From Konateibacter massiliensis (lineage in GTDB: Bacteria; Bacillota; Clostridia; Lachnospirales; Lachnospiraceae): 64,000 nt of DNA. The position numbers and the translations under genes were made by a program. The notes under the pieces are model-generated. The model worked only from the letters and a program-made list of their open reading frames with translations. It did not search any database and had not been told where the DNA came from. The stretch lies in contig NZ_LT860099.1 of NCBI RefSeq assembly GCF_900184995.1, positions 2,638,355 through 2,702,354 of the forward strand. The letters are read 5' to 3'. Shown here in pieces: positions 7,844 to 18,264 of this stretch (position 1 is its first letter; every line of letters starts with the position of its first letter).

Positions 7844-8853
7844 ACAAGCAGCGTTTTACAACTAAACGGGGGATAATCATCCTGCTTTTGATGTTTCTCC
7901 TGATGCTTGCAATTGCCGTCATCAGCATGAACTCCGGGAAGATGAATCTTTCTCCTATAGAGGTACTAAATGTTATCTTGGGCAAGGGCACAGATAAACA
8001 GAACCTCATTGTGTTTGAGTTTCGGTTGCCTCGCATTATCCTTGGTATGCTGGTGGGCATCGGCATGGGTGCCTCCGGCTGTATCATGCAGAGCCTGCTG
8101 CGCAACGATATGGCAAGCCCCGGTACACTGGGCATCAGCTCCGGTTCGGGCCTGTTTGTACTGCTTTTCGTAGTCATTTTCTCAGTGCAGGGTATGTCTT
8201 CAGCCATAGCTTTGCCGCTTCTTGCGTTTGTGGGAGGTATGACAGCGGCGGGACTGATTTTCCTGCTTTCGTACCGACGGGGCAGGGATATTTCACCCAC
8301 CGGATTGATTCTTACCGGCGTTGCATTGTCCTCCGGTTACGGTGCGTTGACCACGCTCCTCACCCTGAAGCTCGACGAAAATCAAATGGATTTCATGCAG
8401 CGCTGGAATGCGGGCAGCCTATGGGGAGACAACTGGCACTACCTTGCCATCTTAGCCCCGTGGACTCTGCTTTTGTGCTTCTATGTGTTCTATAAATCCC
8501 GCATTTTGAACACACTGCATCTCGGCAACCAGACAGCGACAGGGCTTGGCGTTGCGGTAAAGCCGGAGTTTCTGGGGCTTTCCATTGCGGCGGTAGCTCT
8601 TTCCTCGGGAAGCGTATCATTGGGTGGGAACTTTTTCTTTGTCGGCATGATCAGCCCCCATATGGCAAGAAAGCTAGTAGGGCCAAACCATAAGCTTTTG
8701 CTTCCGGCCTCTTGCCTGGTCGGGGCCATCATCGTGTTGCTGGCAGATACCCTTACTCGTACCGTGAGTCTTGGTGCGGATATCCCTACCGGCATTGTCA
8801 TTACCATCTTGTCAACACCGTACTTTTTGTACCTGCTGGCTAAAGCGAACTAA
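7840..8853 (+). CDS. Siderophore ABC transporter permease, FecCD family (second)
   Basis: The second 337-residue FecCD permease is expected to form a heterodimer with the preceding one. It shows the same landmarks: FRLPRIILGMLVGIGMGASG near residue 60 and FFVGMISPHMARKLVG near residue 270. About ten hydrophobic helices are visible. The ATG overlaps the upstream stop, and the stop is followed after 9 bp by the ATPase gene with AAGGAGG before its ATG. Gene order (binding protein, two permeases, ATPase) is that of ferric hydroxamate, catecholate and heme importers. Which ligand is carried cannot be read from the sequence. Confidence 0.92.
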   Translation: MNKQRFTTKRGIIILLLMFLLMLAIAVISMNSGKMNLSPIEVLNVILGKGTDKQNLIVFEFRLPRIILGMLVGIGMGASGCIMQSLLRNDMASPGTLGISSGSGLFVLLFVVIFSVQGMSSAIALPLLAFVGGMTAAGLIFLLSYRRGRDISPTGLILTGVALSSGYGALTTLLTLKLDENQMDFMQRWNAGSLWGDNWHYLAILAPWTLLLCFYVFYKSRILNTLHLGNQTATGLGVAVKPEFLGLSIAAVALSSGSVSLGGNFFFVGMISPHMARKLVGPNHKLLLPASCLVGAIIVLLADTLTRTVSLGADIPTGIVITILSTPYFLYLLAKAN

Positions 8854-8862
8854 GGAGGAACC

Positions 8863-9699
8863 ATGAACAACACAACAAACAGCATTACAACCGAACAGTT
8901 AGACATTGCCTATGACGAAGCCCTTATTGTTAAGGCACTGGATATGAATATACCCCACGGAAAAATTACATCCATTATCGGTCCCAACGGCTGTGGAAAA
9001 TCCACTGTACTTAAGGCTGTGGGACGGATTCTCAAGCCCAAAACCGGGCTGGTATATCTCTCCGGCGAAGATATCCGCAAGCTTTCCACCAACGATGTGG
9101 CAAAAAAGATGGCAATTCTGCCGCAAACACCTACAGCTCCCAGCGGTCTAACGGTGAGCGAACTGGTGGCCTATGGACGCTTCCCTCATCAGCATGGTTT
9201 TGGGAAGCTCACCCCTGAGGACAAAAAAATAGTCCAGTGGGCGCTCTCCGTGACCAAGCTGACGGAGTTTGAAGTCCGGGAGGTAGACACCCTCTCCGGC
9301 GGGCAGCGACAGCGGGTGTGGATCGCCATGGCTCTTGCCCAGCAGACGGATTTGATTCTGCTGGATGAGCCGACCACCTATTTGGATCTTGCGCATCAGC
9401 TGGAGGTTCTGGAGCTTTTGTATGATTTGAACCGAAAGCAGGGCGTCACCATTGTAATGGTGCTGCATGACCTGAATCTTGCAGCGCGCTTTTCCGATTA
9501 TATGATTGCTATTCGGGATGGGAAAATTATAAGGCACGGCGGCCCTGAGGAGGTTATACTGCCCCAAGTGCTCAAAGATGCCTTCTCGATTGACGCAGAG
9601 ATTGTCCACGAGCCCCGCACCGGACGCCCCGTCTGCCTTACCTACGACTTGCTGCGCAGCGAGGCTCCCCCTGTAGCAAAGGAGGCAGTTGCCGTATGA
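8863..9699 (+). CDS. Siderophore ABC transporter ATP-binding protein (FepC/FhuC type)
   Basis: The 278-residue ABC ATPase has a complete set of motifs: Walker A GPNGCGKST (40-48), Q-loop around LPQTPTAPSG, signature LSGGQRQRVWIAMALAQ, Walker B LILLDEPTTYLDLAHQ and the switch His in VLHDLNLAARF. The YLDLAHQ sequence after Walker B is typical of the iron-siderophore/B12 ATPases. It powers uptake by the two upstream permeases. The gene overlaps the next one by 4 bp (ATGA). Confidence 0.94.
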   Translation: MNNTTNSITTEQLDIAYDEALIVKALDMNIPHGKITSIIGPNGCGKSTVLKAVGRILKPKTGLVYLSGEDIRKLSTNDVAKKMAILPQTPTAPSGLTVSELVAYGRFPHQHGFGKLTPEDKKIVQWALSVTKLTEFEVREVDTLSGGQRQRVWIAMALAQQTDLILLDEPTTYLDLAHQLEVLELLYDLNRKQGVTIVMVLHDLNLAARFSDYMIAIRDGKIIRHGGPEEVILPQVLKDAFSIDAEIVHEPRTGRPVCLTYDLLRSEAPPVAKEAVAV

Positions 9700-11420
9700 A
9701 GACCACAATTCGTGTTTTTTATGAAGCCAGACAGTATTGGGGGCTTTTTATTGTCGCATTCTTGGCACTTGTGGTGTCTACCGTTGCAGGCTTTTATACC
9801 CCATGGGCCCTGCGGGAGATGACGGCGCTTGCAACGGACGGGGTTGCCGATTTTTCCTCCGAAGCGATGCGAATCGGGTTGTTACTGCTGCTCGCTACCT
9901 TTGTGCAGGCAGCGGGAAAGTCTGTGTCCGGTTATCTGAACCATTATGGTGCGCTGCATTATGTGGCCGACCTGCGAAAGCGGGTATATTCCAAACTCCA
10001 GCATATGAGCCTGAAATATTTTCACAAAAGTCGCACCGGTGACCTGACTGGACGAGTGGTCAGTGACGCGATGGAGGCCGAGATTCTTCTTGCCCATGTG
10101 GTACCGGATTTTATATTTAATATCCTTACTTTTGTGGGTGTGGGTATTATTCTGCTAACCATCAACTGGAAGCTGGCCCTCATGAGCCTTATCACTATCC
10201 CTTTCTTGCTGGGAATAACTTTTTGGCAGAGCAGACATGTTTCCCCCACATGGAAGATAAACGCAAAGATACGTGGAGAGCTGGCTGGAACGGTTCAGGA
10301 CAACCTCTCCGGTATTAAGGAAATCCAGATATTCAACCAACAAGATCACGAGGAAAAGAAGGTGGCAAGTCTCTCTTTGCGCCACAGCTTAGCCTATTTA
10401 AGATCCAGCTTTTTCTTTGAAACGACGTATCCGTTGTTGGCCTTTGTAACGGCGCTCGGCACTGTAGTGGTCGTGGTGTATGGCGGACATCTGGTGGGCA
10501 CCCGCCAGATTGCCATCGCAGATATCGTTGGGTTTGTGATGTATCTTTCCATGTTTTACGGTCCGGTCAAGAGCATATCCGGTCTTGTGGAGCGTGCGGG
10601 GGAATCCTCCGCCGGGTGTAGGCGCATCTTTGACGTTATTGACGATTCACCTGACGTAAAGGAGCAGAAGAATGCTCGAGTGCTGCCCCGGGTCAAGGGT
10701 AAAATTGAGCTGGTAGATCTTTCTTTTGCTTATAATGAAGAAATTCCCGTACTGCAAAATGTGAACATAACCATACAGCCGGGGCAGACGGTCGCTCTGA
10801 TTGGCACGACCGGTGTGGGGAAATCTACGATTGCCAATCTGATTAACCGTTTCTATGATCCACAACAAGGCGCAGTTCTGATTGACGGCACTGACATTGG
10901 CGAGGTCACACTTACAAGCCTGAGAGACAATATATCTATGGTGTTACAGGATACCTTCCTGTTTAACGGCACAGCATACGAAAACATCGTTTACGGCTGG
11001 AAGGACGCCAATCGGGAGGACGTCATTGCAGCGGCAAAAGCGGCCAACGCACATGAATTCATAGAAAAAATGGAGAATGGTTATGACACGGTGATTGGTG
11101 AGCGGGGCATCCGCTTATCAGGCGGACAGAAGCAACGCATTTCCATCGCCAGAGCAATTCTAAGAAATTCACCCATCCTGATTTTGGATGAGGCCACCTC
11201 CGCACTGGACACCAAGACCGAGCAGGAAATTCAGCTGGCGTTGGATGAAATATCCAAGGAGCGCACGACATTAGTCATCGCCCATCGGCTTTCCACCATT
11301 CGCCATGCCGATCAGATCGTAGTGCTTGACGGCACCGGCATAGCGGAAATCGGCACCCACAATCAGCTGATGTCGCAAAACGGTATCTACGCGAGACTTC
11401 ACGCCGCTCAGGCGTCCTAA
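9696..11420 (+). CDS. ABC exporter-type transporter (fused permease and ATPase) in siderophore operon
   Basis: The 574-residue half-transporter has an N-terminal six-helix exporter domain (about 1-310) and a C-terminal ATPase (about 335-574) with Walker A GTTGVGKST, signature LSGGQKQRISIARA, Walker B ILILDEATSALD and the switch His in VIAHRLST. It would act as a homodimer unless a partner lies elsewhere. Its 4-bp overlap with the siderophore ATPase places it in the same transcript. Roles to consider are siderophore export or recycling, or an IrtAB/YbtPQ-like importer that moves iron-siderophore with an exporter fold. The sequence alone does not decide. It is the last gene of the GC-rich block. 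Confidence 0.88.
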   Translation: MKTTIRVFYEARQYWGLFIVAFLALVVSTVAGFYTPWALREMTALATDGVADFSSEAMRIGLLLLLATFVQAAGKSVSGYLNHYGALHYVADLRKRVYSKLQHMSLKYFHKSRTGDLTGRVVSDAMEAEILLAHVVPDFIFNILTFVGVGIILLTINWKLALMSLITIPFLLGITFWQSRHVSPTWKINAKIRGELAGTVQDNLSGIKEIQIFNQQDHEEKKVASLSLRHSLAYLRSSFFFETTYPLLAFVTALGTVVVVVYGGHLVGTRQIAIADIVGFVMYLSMFYGPVKSISGLVERAGESSAGCRRIFDVIDDSPDVKEQKNARVLPRVKGKIELVDLSFAYNEEIPVLQNVNITIQPGQTVALIGTTGVGKSTIANLINRFYDPQQGAVLIDGTDIGEVTLTSLRDNISMVLQDTFLFNGTAYENIVYGWKDANREDVIAAAKAANAHEFIEKMENGYDTVIGERGIRLSGGQKQRISIARAILRNSPILILDEATSALDTKTEQEIQLALDEISKERTTLVIAHRLSTIRHADQIVVLDGTGIAEIGTHNQLMSQNGIYARLHAAQAS

Positions 11421-11430
11421 TGATAATTTG

Positions 11431-11475
11431 GAAGGGGAGGGAGCAACAACTTCCTCTCCGCGAAGTGCACATAAA
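11431..11475. repeat. Dispersed intergenic repeat, copy A
   Basis: The 20 bases AGCAACAACTTCCTCTCCGC are identical to a stretch at about 31545. The flanks are similar too (AAGGGGA/AAGCGGA before, GAAGTGC/AAGGTGC and ATAAA after). It lies in the convergent gap between the exporter and bglA, at the right edge of the GC-rich block. GGAAG and CTTCC within it can form a hairpin. Confidence 0.5.
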
Positions 11476-11483
11476 TAGTTTTT

Positions 11484-12938
<1,455 letters not shown>

Positions 12939-14804
12939 CTAGACCATAACTTGATACATGACATCTCCACATGTTACAGTTGTCTTATCTTCTATAATAA
13001 TATCTTTTACATCATCCGCATTTGTTATAATTACCGGTGATACAAGTGAATATCCTTGTTCTTGAATCAATTCTCTGTCAAACTTAATAATAGGTTGCCC
13101 TGCCTTTACTTTATCGCCTTTTTCAACTAAGTTTTCAAATCCTTGTCCGTCAAGCATTACTGTGTTTAGCCCGACATGAATCAATAACTCGACACCGTCA
13201 GCCGTCGTTATTCCTAATGCATGTTTGCTGGGAAAAACAACTGTAACTTCACCTTCACAAGGTGCTTTTATTATATTACCGTCAGGATCAATCGCAAGTC
13301 CCTTTCCTGTTACACCGCTTGCAAAAACTTCATCATCCACTTTTTCTAATGAAATTATTTTACCGTCGGCAGGAGCTTGAATATCTACCATTTTTACTCC
13401 CAATGCTGCTTCTTTTTCTACTATTTCTGCCGCCGCTTCAAAGTCACCCATATCTTCCTCACGAATTCCCCAGAAATACGTCAGCAATGCACCAACTACC
13501 AAAGATGCTAAAATACCAATAACAAAGAAGCCAAATGGTGAATATGTCATCATGGATGCTGAAAAAATATTGTGGAATACATATGCATCACATGTAACAC
13601 CAAAAGTACCGTTAATTGCTCCGCCGATGCCGGCTGCTATTGCAACAACAGCAAATAATCTCTTATATTCCATTACAATACCGTAAAGAATTGGTTCGGT
13701 TACTCCCGCCAAAACACCGGTTAATACATTCGGTCCGGCAATACCTTTAATTTTTGAACCTTTTTTACCTTTTAAATATGCACCGATTGCAATACCTATC
13801 TGTGCATATACTGCGCAAACCGCAACGCCTTCAATTACATCTCCGCCATAAAGTTCAAGATTTTGCAATGTAATCGGTGTAAATCCCCAATGCAATCCAA
13901 GAATTGTAAGATAAGGATATGTTGCTCCTAAAATGACGCCTGCCAAAGTTCCGTTTAATTCAAACAGCCAGCTGACAACTGCTGAAACGGCATTTCCGAC
14001 AGTTGTACCAAAAGGTCCGAATACAATTGCTGTAAATGGCACCATAATCATAAGACTTAACATTGGTACAAGGAACAACTGTAATTCCTGTCTAATTATT
14101 TTCTTTAACCCTTTTTCTAATAACGCATAAACCATCATTGCAATAAAAATAGGGAAAATTGTTGCAGAATAGTTAATGGCTGTAACATTTATTCCAAGAA
14201 ACGTTGTTCCCTCTACATCAATTAGTGCTGTAAAGCTTGGTTCAAGCAATGCTGCACCGATAGCCGCGCCAACATACGGATTGGCACCAAACTGCTTTGC
14301 TAATGTATATCCCAAGAATAACGGCATGAAATAAAATACACTATTTCCGGCTGCTGAAATTATGGCATATGTGGAACCTGCATCTGACATCACACCTGCT
14401 GTTGCAAGTACGGTCAGCAGAGCCTTTACCATACCTGCCCCGGCAAGTAATGGTATCAACGGAGAGAATGCTCCGGAAATAACTTTTAAAATCATATCAA
14501 GATTTATCTTTTTTTTGTCAGAATCTTCTTTTTGTCCATCTGCCTTTATATCACTGCTGATATTTGAAACTTTTAATATGGCATCATAATAGTCCGCAAC
14601 AGCCGGCCCTACAACAATCTGACACTGTCCGCCACTCTGTACTACCTGCATTACATATGGAAGTTTTTTTAATTCCTCTTTATCCACTTTACTTTCATTT
14701 TTCAATTCAAATCGTAGTCTTGTTGCACAGTGAAGTAAATTATTTACATTTTTTTCTCCACCCACCAAACTTACTATTGTTTTGGCTTCCTGTTCATATT
14801 TCAT
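12939..14804 (-). CDS. bglP: PTS beta-glucoside transporter, EIIBCA
   Basis: The 621-residue membrane permease-kinase has domains in the order IIB (about 1-90, phospho-Cys26 in LHCATRLRF), IIC (about 105-450, ten-helix sugar channel) and IIA (about 480-621, with the His in LLIHVGLNTV). It imports and phosphorylates beta-glucosides at the expense of PEP. The frame stays open to 14951, but the ATG at 14804 has GGAGG just upstream and gives the normal family N terminus (MKYEQEAKTIVSLVGG). The extra upstream codons would run through the RAT/terminator leader. Expression should require the antiterminator encoded upstream. Confidence 0.95.
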   Translation of the reverse strand: MKYEQEAKTIVSLVGGEKNVNNLLHCATRLRFELKNESKVDKEELKKLPYVMQVVQSGGQCQIVVGPAVADYYDAILKVSNISSDIKADGQKEDSDKKKINLDMILKVISGAFSPLIPLLAGAGMVKALLTVLATAGVMSDAGSTYAIISAAGNSVFYFMPLFLGYTLAKQFGANPYVGAAIGAALLEPSFTALIDVEGTTFLGINVTAINYSATIFPIFIAMMVYALLEKGLKKIIRQELQLFLVPMLSLMIMVPFTAIVFGPFGTTVGNAVSAVVSWLFELNGTLAGVILGATYPYLTILGLHWGFTPITLQNLELYGGDVIEGVAVCAVYAQIGIAIGAYLKGKKGSKIKGIAGPNVLTGVLAGVTEPILYGIVMEYKRLFAVVAIAAGIGGAINGTFGVTCDAYVFHNIFSASMMTYSPFGFFVIGILASLVVGALLTYFWGIREEDMGDFEAAAEIVEKEAALGVKMVDIQAPADGKIISLEKVDDEVFASGVTGKGLAIDPDGNIIKAPCEGEVTVVFPSKHALGITTADGVELLIHVGLNTVMLDGQGFENLVEKGDKVKAGQPIIKFDRELIQEQGYSLVSPVIITNADDVKDIIIEDKTTVTCGDVMYQVMV

Positions 14805-14889
14805 CTTTTTTCCTCCATTCAAGTGTCTACTTGCTGGCATGTAGTGCCTTTTATATAATAGGAAATCTCGCAGAACTTTCTTCATATAT

Positions 14890-14949
14890 AAAAAAGACCC
14901 AAAACTAAACCTTTGTTTCATTTTATGGAAACAATAGTCGTTTTGAGTC
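14890..14949 (-). terminator. Leader terminator before bglP
   Basis: On the minus strand GACTCAAAAC and GTTTTGGGTC (one G-U pair) close a hairpin that ends in TTTTTT. Its 5' arm directly follows and partly competes with the RAT element, the standard design of LicT/BglG antitermination. Confidence 0.85.
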
Positions 14950-14972
14950 ATGCCTGCCTAACAGTAACACTT
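14947..14972 (-). promoter_or_regulatory. RAT antiterminator element for bglP
   Basis: On the minus strand GTGTTACTGTTAGGCAGGCATGAC matches the ribonucleic antiterminator pattern bound by BglG/LicT proteins (TTACTG and CAGGCA core). It begins one base after the stop of the antiterminator gene, so read-through from that gene into bglP is gated here. Confidence 0.8.
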
Positions 14973-14973
14973 C

Positions 14974-15813
14974 TTAATTTTTTTCATTCACGTTGATTCG
15001 GTTCAGGTGCAAGGTCAAATAGAGTTTTTCTCCGTCGGTGACATCCCATTGATAATTATGTTTTAGAAATTCTGCAATCTTCAGTGCACATTTGTAATCT
15101 TTCGGGCACTGCTTTCCTATCATCTCTGCCATTGTAATATCAGCCGTTAATTTCTGTCCGCTAACCTGTCTTCTAACAAAATACTGTATATGAGTAATAA
15201 ATCTGCTAACATTAAAATCATCCTCATGAAACTCACGTCCATAATACACCCTTGTAATATTCAAGATGTTTTGGATAATCTTCGTACACAACACTGTTTC
15301 ATTCATTCCTGATCCGTCAAACCTGGAATTAATAAAGTGTAACGCAATAAAAGCAGCTTCCTGATTTGGTATTTCATATCCGGTTTTTTTCCGAAGTTTT
15401 TCTATCACTTTTTCTGAATATCTGTATTCTTTCGGGTAAATTAATTGAATATCCCATTGCAATGGGGACGTAAAATACAATCCGTCTTTTGCGCGTTCCA
15501 ACATCATACCCAAGTGGTCTGATAAAGTAAGGATAATACTGTCCCTGCATTGATAACCTAATTGATTTTCTCCATCCTTAATAATATTGCTGGCCAATTC
15601 AACATCATCGACACGGATTCTATCAAGCAGGTTTTCAAAGGCTTTTTTCTTTCCATTCCCGTCAAGAACAAATCTTTTTTCCACAAGTGCTTCATTTATT
15701 TGTTCTCCAGAATGTACTTTGAAGGACACTCCGCTGCCCATGACAACTTCTTCCTGATTATTTTCATTTTTTACTAATGCAATATTGTTATTTAATGCTT
15801 TAATCAGTTCCAT
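14974..15813 (-). CDS. licT: BglG/LicT-family transcriptional antiterminator
   Basis: The 279-residue protein has the RNA-binding CAT domain at residues 1-55 (MELIKALNNNIALV, GSGVSFKVHSGEQI) and two PTS regulation domains. Conserved histidines are visible in ILTLSDHLGM, AFIALHFINS, FITHIQYFV and LYLTLHLNR, as expected for phosphorylation by HPr and by the beta-glucoside EII. The start is the ATG at 15813 with GGAGG upstream. The frame is open to 15861, but that part is leader. It activates its own gene and bglP/bglA by binding the two RAT elements found here. BglG-type name is equally apt. Confidence 0.92.
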   Translation of the reverse strand: MELIKALNNNIALVKNENNQEEVVMGSGVSFKVHSGEQINEALVEKRFVLDGNGKKKAFENLLDRIRVDDVELASNIIKDGENQLGYQCRDSIILTLSDHLGMMLERAKDGLYFTSPLQWDIQLIYPKEYRYSEKVIEKLRKKTGYEIPNQEAAFIALHFINSRFDGSGMNETVLCTKIIQNILNITRVYYGREFHEDDFNVSRFITHIQYFVRRQVSGQKLTADITMAEMIGKQCPKDYKCALKIAEFLKHNYQWDVTDGEKLYLTLHLNRINVNEKN

Positions 15814-15825
15814 AGTTCCTCCAAA

Positions 15826-15880
15826 TAAAAAAACACAACCACCAACTATACTTGATGCCAAGTATATATTAATAGTCGTG
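15826..15880 (-). terminator. Leader terminator before the antiterminator gene
   Basis: On the minus strand CACGAC pairs with GTTGTG, around an inner ATACTTG/CAAGTAT stem, and the hairpin ends in seven T residues just before the GGAGG ribosome-binding site. It is mutually exclusive with the RAT element at 15878-15901. Confidence 0.85.
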
Positions 15881-15901
15881 CCTGCTTTATCAGTAACACC
15901 T
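15878..15901 (-). promoter_or_regulatory. RAT antiterminator element in the licT leader
   Basis: On the minus strand GGTGTTACTGATAAAGCAGG followed by CAC is close to the B. subtilis LicT target. It overlaps the 5' arm of the leader terminator, so the gene is autoregulated by antitermination. Confidence 0.85.
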
Positions 15902-15907
15902 ATTAAT

Positions 15908-15936
15908 ACTATAAGTCAACTCATCTGCTATGTCAA
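15908..15936 (-). promoter_or_regulatory. Promoter of the beta-glucoside operon
   Basis: On the minus strand a perfect TTGACA (15936-15931), a 17-bp spacer and TATAGT (15913-15908) stand just upstream of the RAT element. This is one of the best promoter matches in the window. Confidence 0.85.
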
Positions 15937-16008
15937 CACGTTTTTGTTATTTTGTATATATCATACAAGTATTATACTTGTTTTTTGTGCGATTTACTAA
16001 ACCGTTTT

Positions 16009-16053
16009 AAAATAAAAAAACTCCAAAAGCCTTATCCATACAGCTTTTGGAGT
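16009..16053 (-). terminator. Terminator of the tRNA-Pro transcript
   Basis: ACTCCAAAAGC and GCTTTTGGAGT form an 11-bp perfect stem, followed on the minus strand by a run of T. It lies 15 bp beyond the tRNA 3' end. Confidence 0.9.
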
Positions 16054-16068
16054 ATCTCAAACAAGTAG

Positions 16069-16142
16069 TCGAAGCGACGGGATTCGAACCCACGACCTCT
16101 GCGTCCCGAACGCAGCGCTCTACCAAACTGAGCCACGCTTCG
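16069..16142 (-). tRNA. tRNA-Pro (anticodon CGG)
   Basis: A 74-nt cloverleaf on the minus strand. The acceptor CGAAGCG pairs with CGCTTCG and the discriminator is A. The anticodon stem CTGCG/CGCAG carries the loop TTCGGGA, giving anticodon CGG. GTTCGAATC forms the T loop. The CCA end is not encoded. A strong terminator follows. Confidence 0.95.
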
Positions 16143-16193
16143 CTTTCCGACTACTCTATTATATAACAATTTTTATAAAATGCAACTCAAAAT

Positions 16194-17000
16194 TTAATTT
16201 TTTTCAAAGGAATTTTTCAAGATCCAATCTCCTGCCATTTTAATCCATGGCTGAACTTCCTCGACAACCTGCCCGGTTTCTTCTGTTCCGAGGCCGAGAC
16301 CATGTCCTCCCTCCTCAAAAATATGAAGGGCAAACGGCACCTTTGCTTTTCTCATGGCATTTGCAAGAAGCAGAGCATTTTCAACCGGCACGGCACCGTC
16401 CTCATAGGTGTGCCAGATAAATGCCTTCGGCATTGTTCCATCCACCTGCTTTTCCAAGGACACCAGCTCTCGCCAATTGGTATCGTCTTTCCTGTCTCCC
16501 AAGAGATTTTCAAAGCTTCCTGTGTGGGCATGTTCTCCTGAGGTAATAACCGGATAGCACAGCACTAAGCCGTTTGGCTCAATTTGCTCCGGCTTTAGAT
16601 TTAATTCCCGAAGTAAAAATTCCTTGTTCCAAAATACGCCGAAGCTGGTTGCAAGATGTCCCCCCGCAGAAAAACCAAGTACAATAATCTTACTAGGGTC
16701 AACGTGCCACTTTTTTGCATTTTCTCGAATCAGTTTTACAGACTTTGCAACCTGATTCAGTGCCGTCGGAAATTCTGCCGGAGCACAGCTATAATTTAAC
16801 ACACAGGCATGAATGCCAAAGCTGTTCATTTGAAGGGCAATCGGTTCCCCCTCCTTCGGTGAGGTCATCACATAACCGCCTCCCGGACACACCAAAACAA
16901 GCGGTCTTATTTTATCTGGCTCAACCGTATTGTCAACGATATAAGTACTTAACTCCGCCTGAAATTCTCCGTCTCTTATTTCTATTTTTTCATGAATCAT
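16194..17000 (-). CDS. Alpha/beta hydrolase, acetyl-esterase-like
   Basis: The 268-residue cytoplasmic protein (no signal peptide) has VLVCPGGGYV (oxyanion-hole HGGG-like motif), the nucleophile elbow GFSAGGH and a C-terminal EGGHGLGLG that supplies the catalytic His. An Asp in YEDGAVPV is the likely third triad member. This arrangement is that of the small BD-FAE/Axe-type esterases that remove acetyl or similar groups from carbohydrates, but the substrate is not known. AAGGAGG precedes the ATG. It lies 36 bp downstream of the cation efflux gene on the same strand and may be co-transcribed with it. Confidence 0.85.
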   Translation of the reverse strand: MIHEKIEIRDGEFQAELSTYIVDNTVEPDKIRPLVLVCPGGGYVMTSPKEGEPIALQMNSFGIHACVLNYSCAPAEFPTALNQVAKSVKLIRENAKKWHVDPSKIIVLGFSAGGHLATSFGVFWNKEFLLRELNLKPEQIEPNGLVLCYPVITSGEHAHTGSFENLLGDRKDDTNWRELVSLEKQVDGTMPKAFIWHTYEDGAVPVENALLLANAMRKAKVPFALHIFEEGGHGLGLGTEETGQVVEEVQPWIKMAGDWILKNSFEKN

Positions 17001-17036
17001 TGTCTGCTTCCTCCTTAGATTTCTTTATATCATAAC

Positions 17037-18203
17037 CTACACAAACGACTTATCAACCTTTACCACCGGATGACAGTTCTCCCATGTGTCCGTTATCCTC
17101 TTCTCAATCTCTCTTTTTACCGCCTCATCGCTTAAACTAAATTTATACGGCACCACCGCATCAAATATTACATTCGTAATCGTAGGTCCCTTGACAAGGC
17201 GAAAGTCATGAATTGTAATTTCGGGGCTGATGTTCTTAATCAGCTCTTCCACTTTTGCGCGCATTCGCTGCACCTCTTCATCCTCCACGGCAACCGGGTC
17301 CATATGTATGACAGCCTCACAGCCAAGCTTTGTATTCAATTCGTTTTCAATCAGATCAATTGCCTCATGAATCTTAAAAATATCGCCGTTTCCTGCCACT
17401 TCTCCGTGTAAAGATATCATTACTCTTCCCGGTCCATAGTCATGCACAATCAAATCATGGATACCGGAAATCTCCTCATGTGCCAGCACAATTTCTTTTA
17501 TCTGGTTTACATAATCAGGGTCCGGCATTCTTCCAAGCAACGGGGACATCGTATTTTTTGCTGCACTATAACCCGCATACAGAATAAACAATGCCACTAC
17601 AATACCGCACCACCCATCAATTGCTATGCCTGTAGTCTTCATCACCACAATTGAAAGCAGTACAACCAGAGTCGCTATCGCATCGGAAAAACTATCTGTC
17701 GCCGTTGCCTTCATCGCCTCTGAATCTATTTTTCTTCCAATTCGTCTGTTGTATAGTGTCATATAGATTTTAATAATAATAGAAAGAATCAAAATTGCAA
17801 CCGTAAGCCCGCTGCTATCCACCGGGGTCGGTGCAAGAATTTTCCCGACGGAGGATTTCGCCAGCTCAAAGCCTACCAATATAATCGCCATCGATACAAT
17901 AAATCCCGAAATATATTCCATTCTTCCATGCCCGAATGGATGCTCCTCATCCGGTTTCTTTCCCGAAAATTGGAAGCCGACCAGCGTAATCACGCTGGAG
18001 CCTGCATCTGAGAGATTATTGAACGCATCCGCCATAATGGCGATGGAGCCGCTGACCACCCCGGCAAAATATTTTATAACAAACAGCAAAATATTAAGAG
18101 AAATTCCCACAATGCTGCCGAGCATTCCATAATTTCTCCTGACCTTGGCATCGTTTATATTTTCTCTGTCCTTAATAAATAACTTTACCAGTAATGTAAT
18201 CAT
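17037..18203 (-). CDS. Cation diffusion facilitator (CDF) family transporter
   Basis: The 388-residue membrane protein has about six helices. Helix 2 contains ADAFNNLSDAGSS and helix 5 contains TATDSFSDAIAT, which hold the paired Asp residues of the CDF metal site. The C-terminal cytosolic domain (about 215-300) carries HDLIVHDYGPGR and related metal-linked dimer motifs, followed by an extra C-terminal segment of about 90 residues. It should export Zn2+, Mn2+ or Fe2+ in exchange for protons. The start at 18203 (GAGGGGAA upstream) is preferred to the in-frame ATG at 18224. Confidence 0.9.
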   Translation of the reverse strand: MITLLVKLFIKDRENINDAKVRRNYGMLGSIVGISLNILLFVIKYFAGVVSGSIAIMADAFNNLSDAGSSVITLVGFQFSGKKPDEEHPFGHGRMEYISGFIVSMAIILVGFELAKSSVGKILAPTPVDSSGLTVAILILSIIIKIYMTLYNRRIGRKIDSEAMKATATDSFSDAIATLVVLLSIVVMKTTGIAIDGWCGIVVALFILYAGYSAAKNTMSPLLGRMPDPDYVNQIKEIVLAHEEISGIHDLIVHDYGPGRVMISLHGEVAGNGDIFKIHEAIDLIENELNTKLGCEAVIHMDPVAVEDEEVQRMRAKVEELIKNISPEITIHDFRLVKGPTITNVIFDAVVPYKFSLSDEAVKREIEKRITDTWENCHPVVKVDKSFV

Positions 18204-18264
18204 AATTTCCCCTCTCCCATGCATTCACAATAAGTTTCCGTTTATACAGTTCTTACAATGTATA

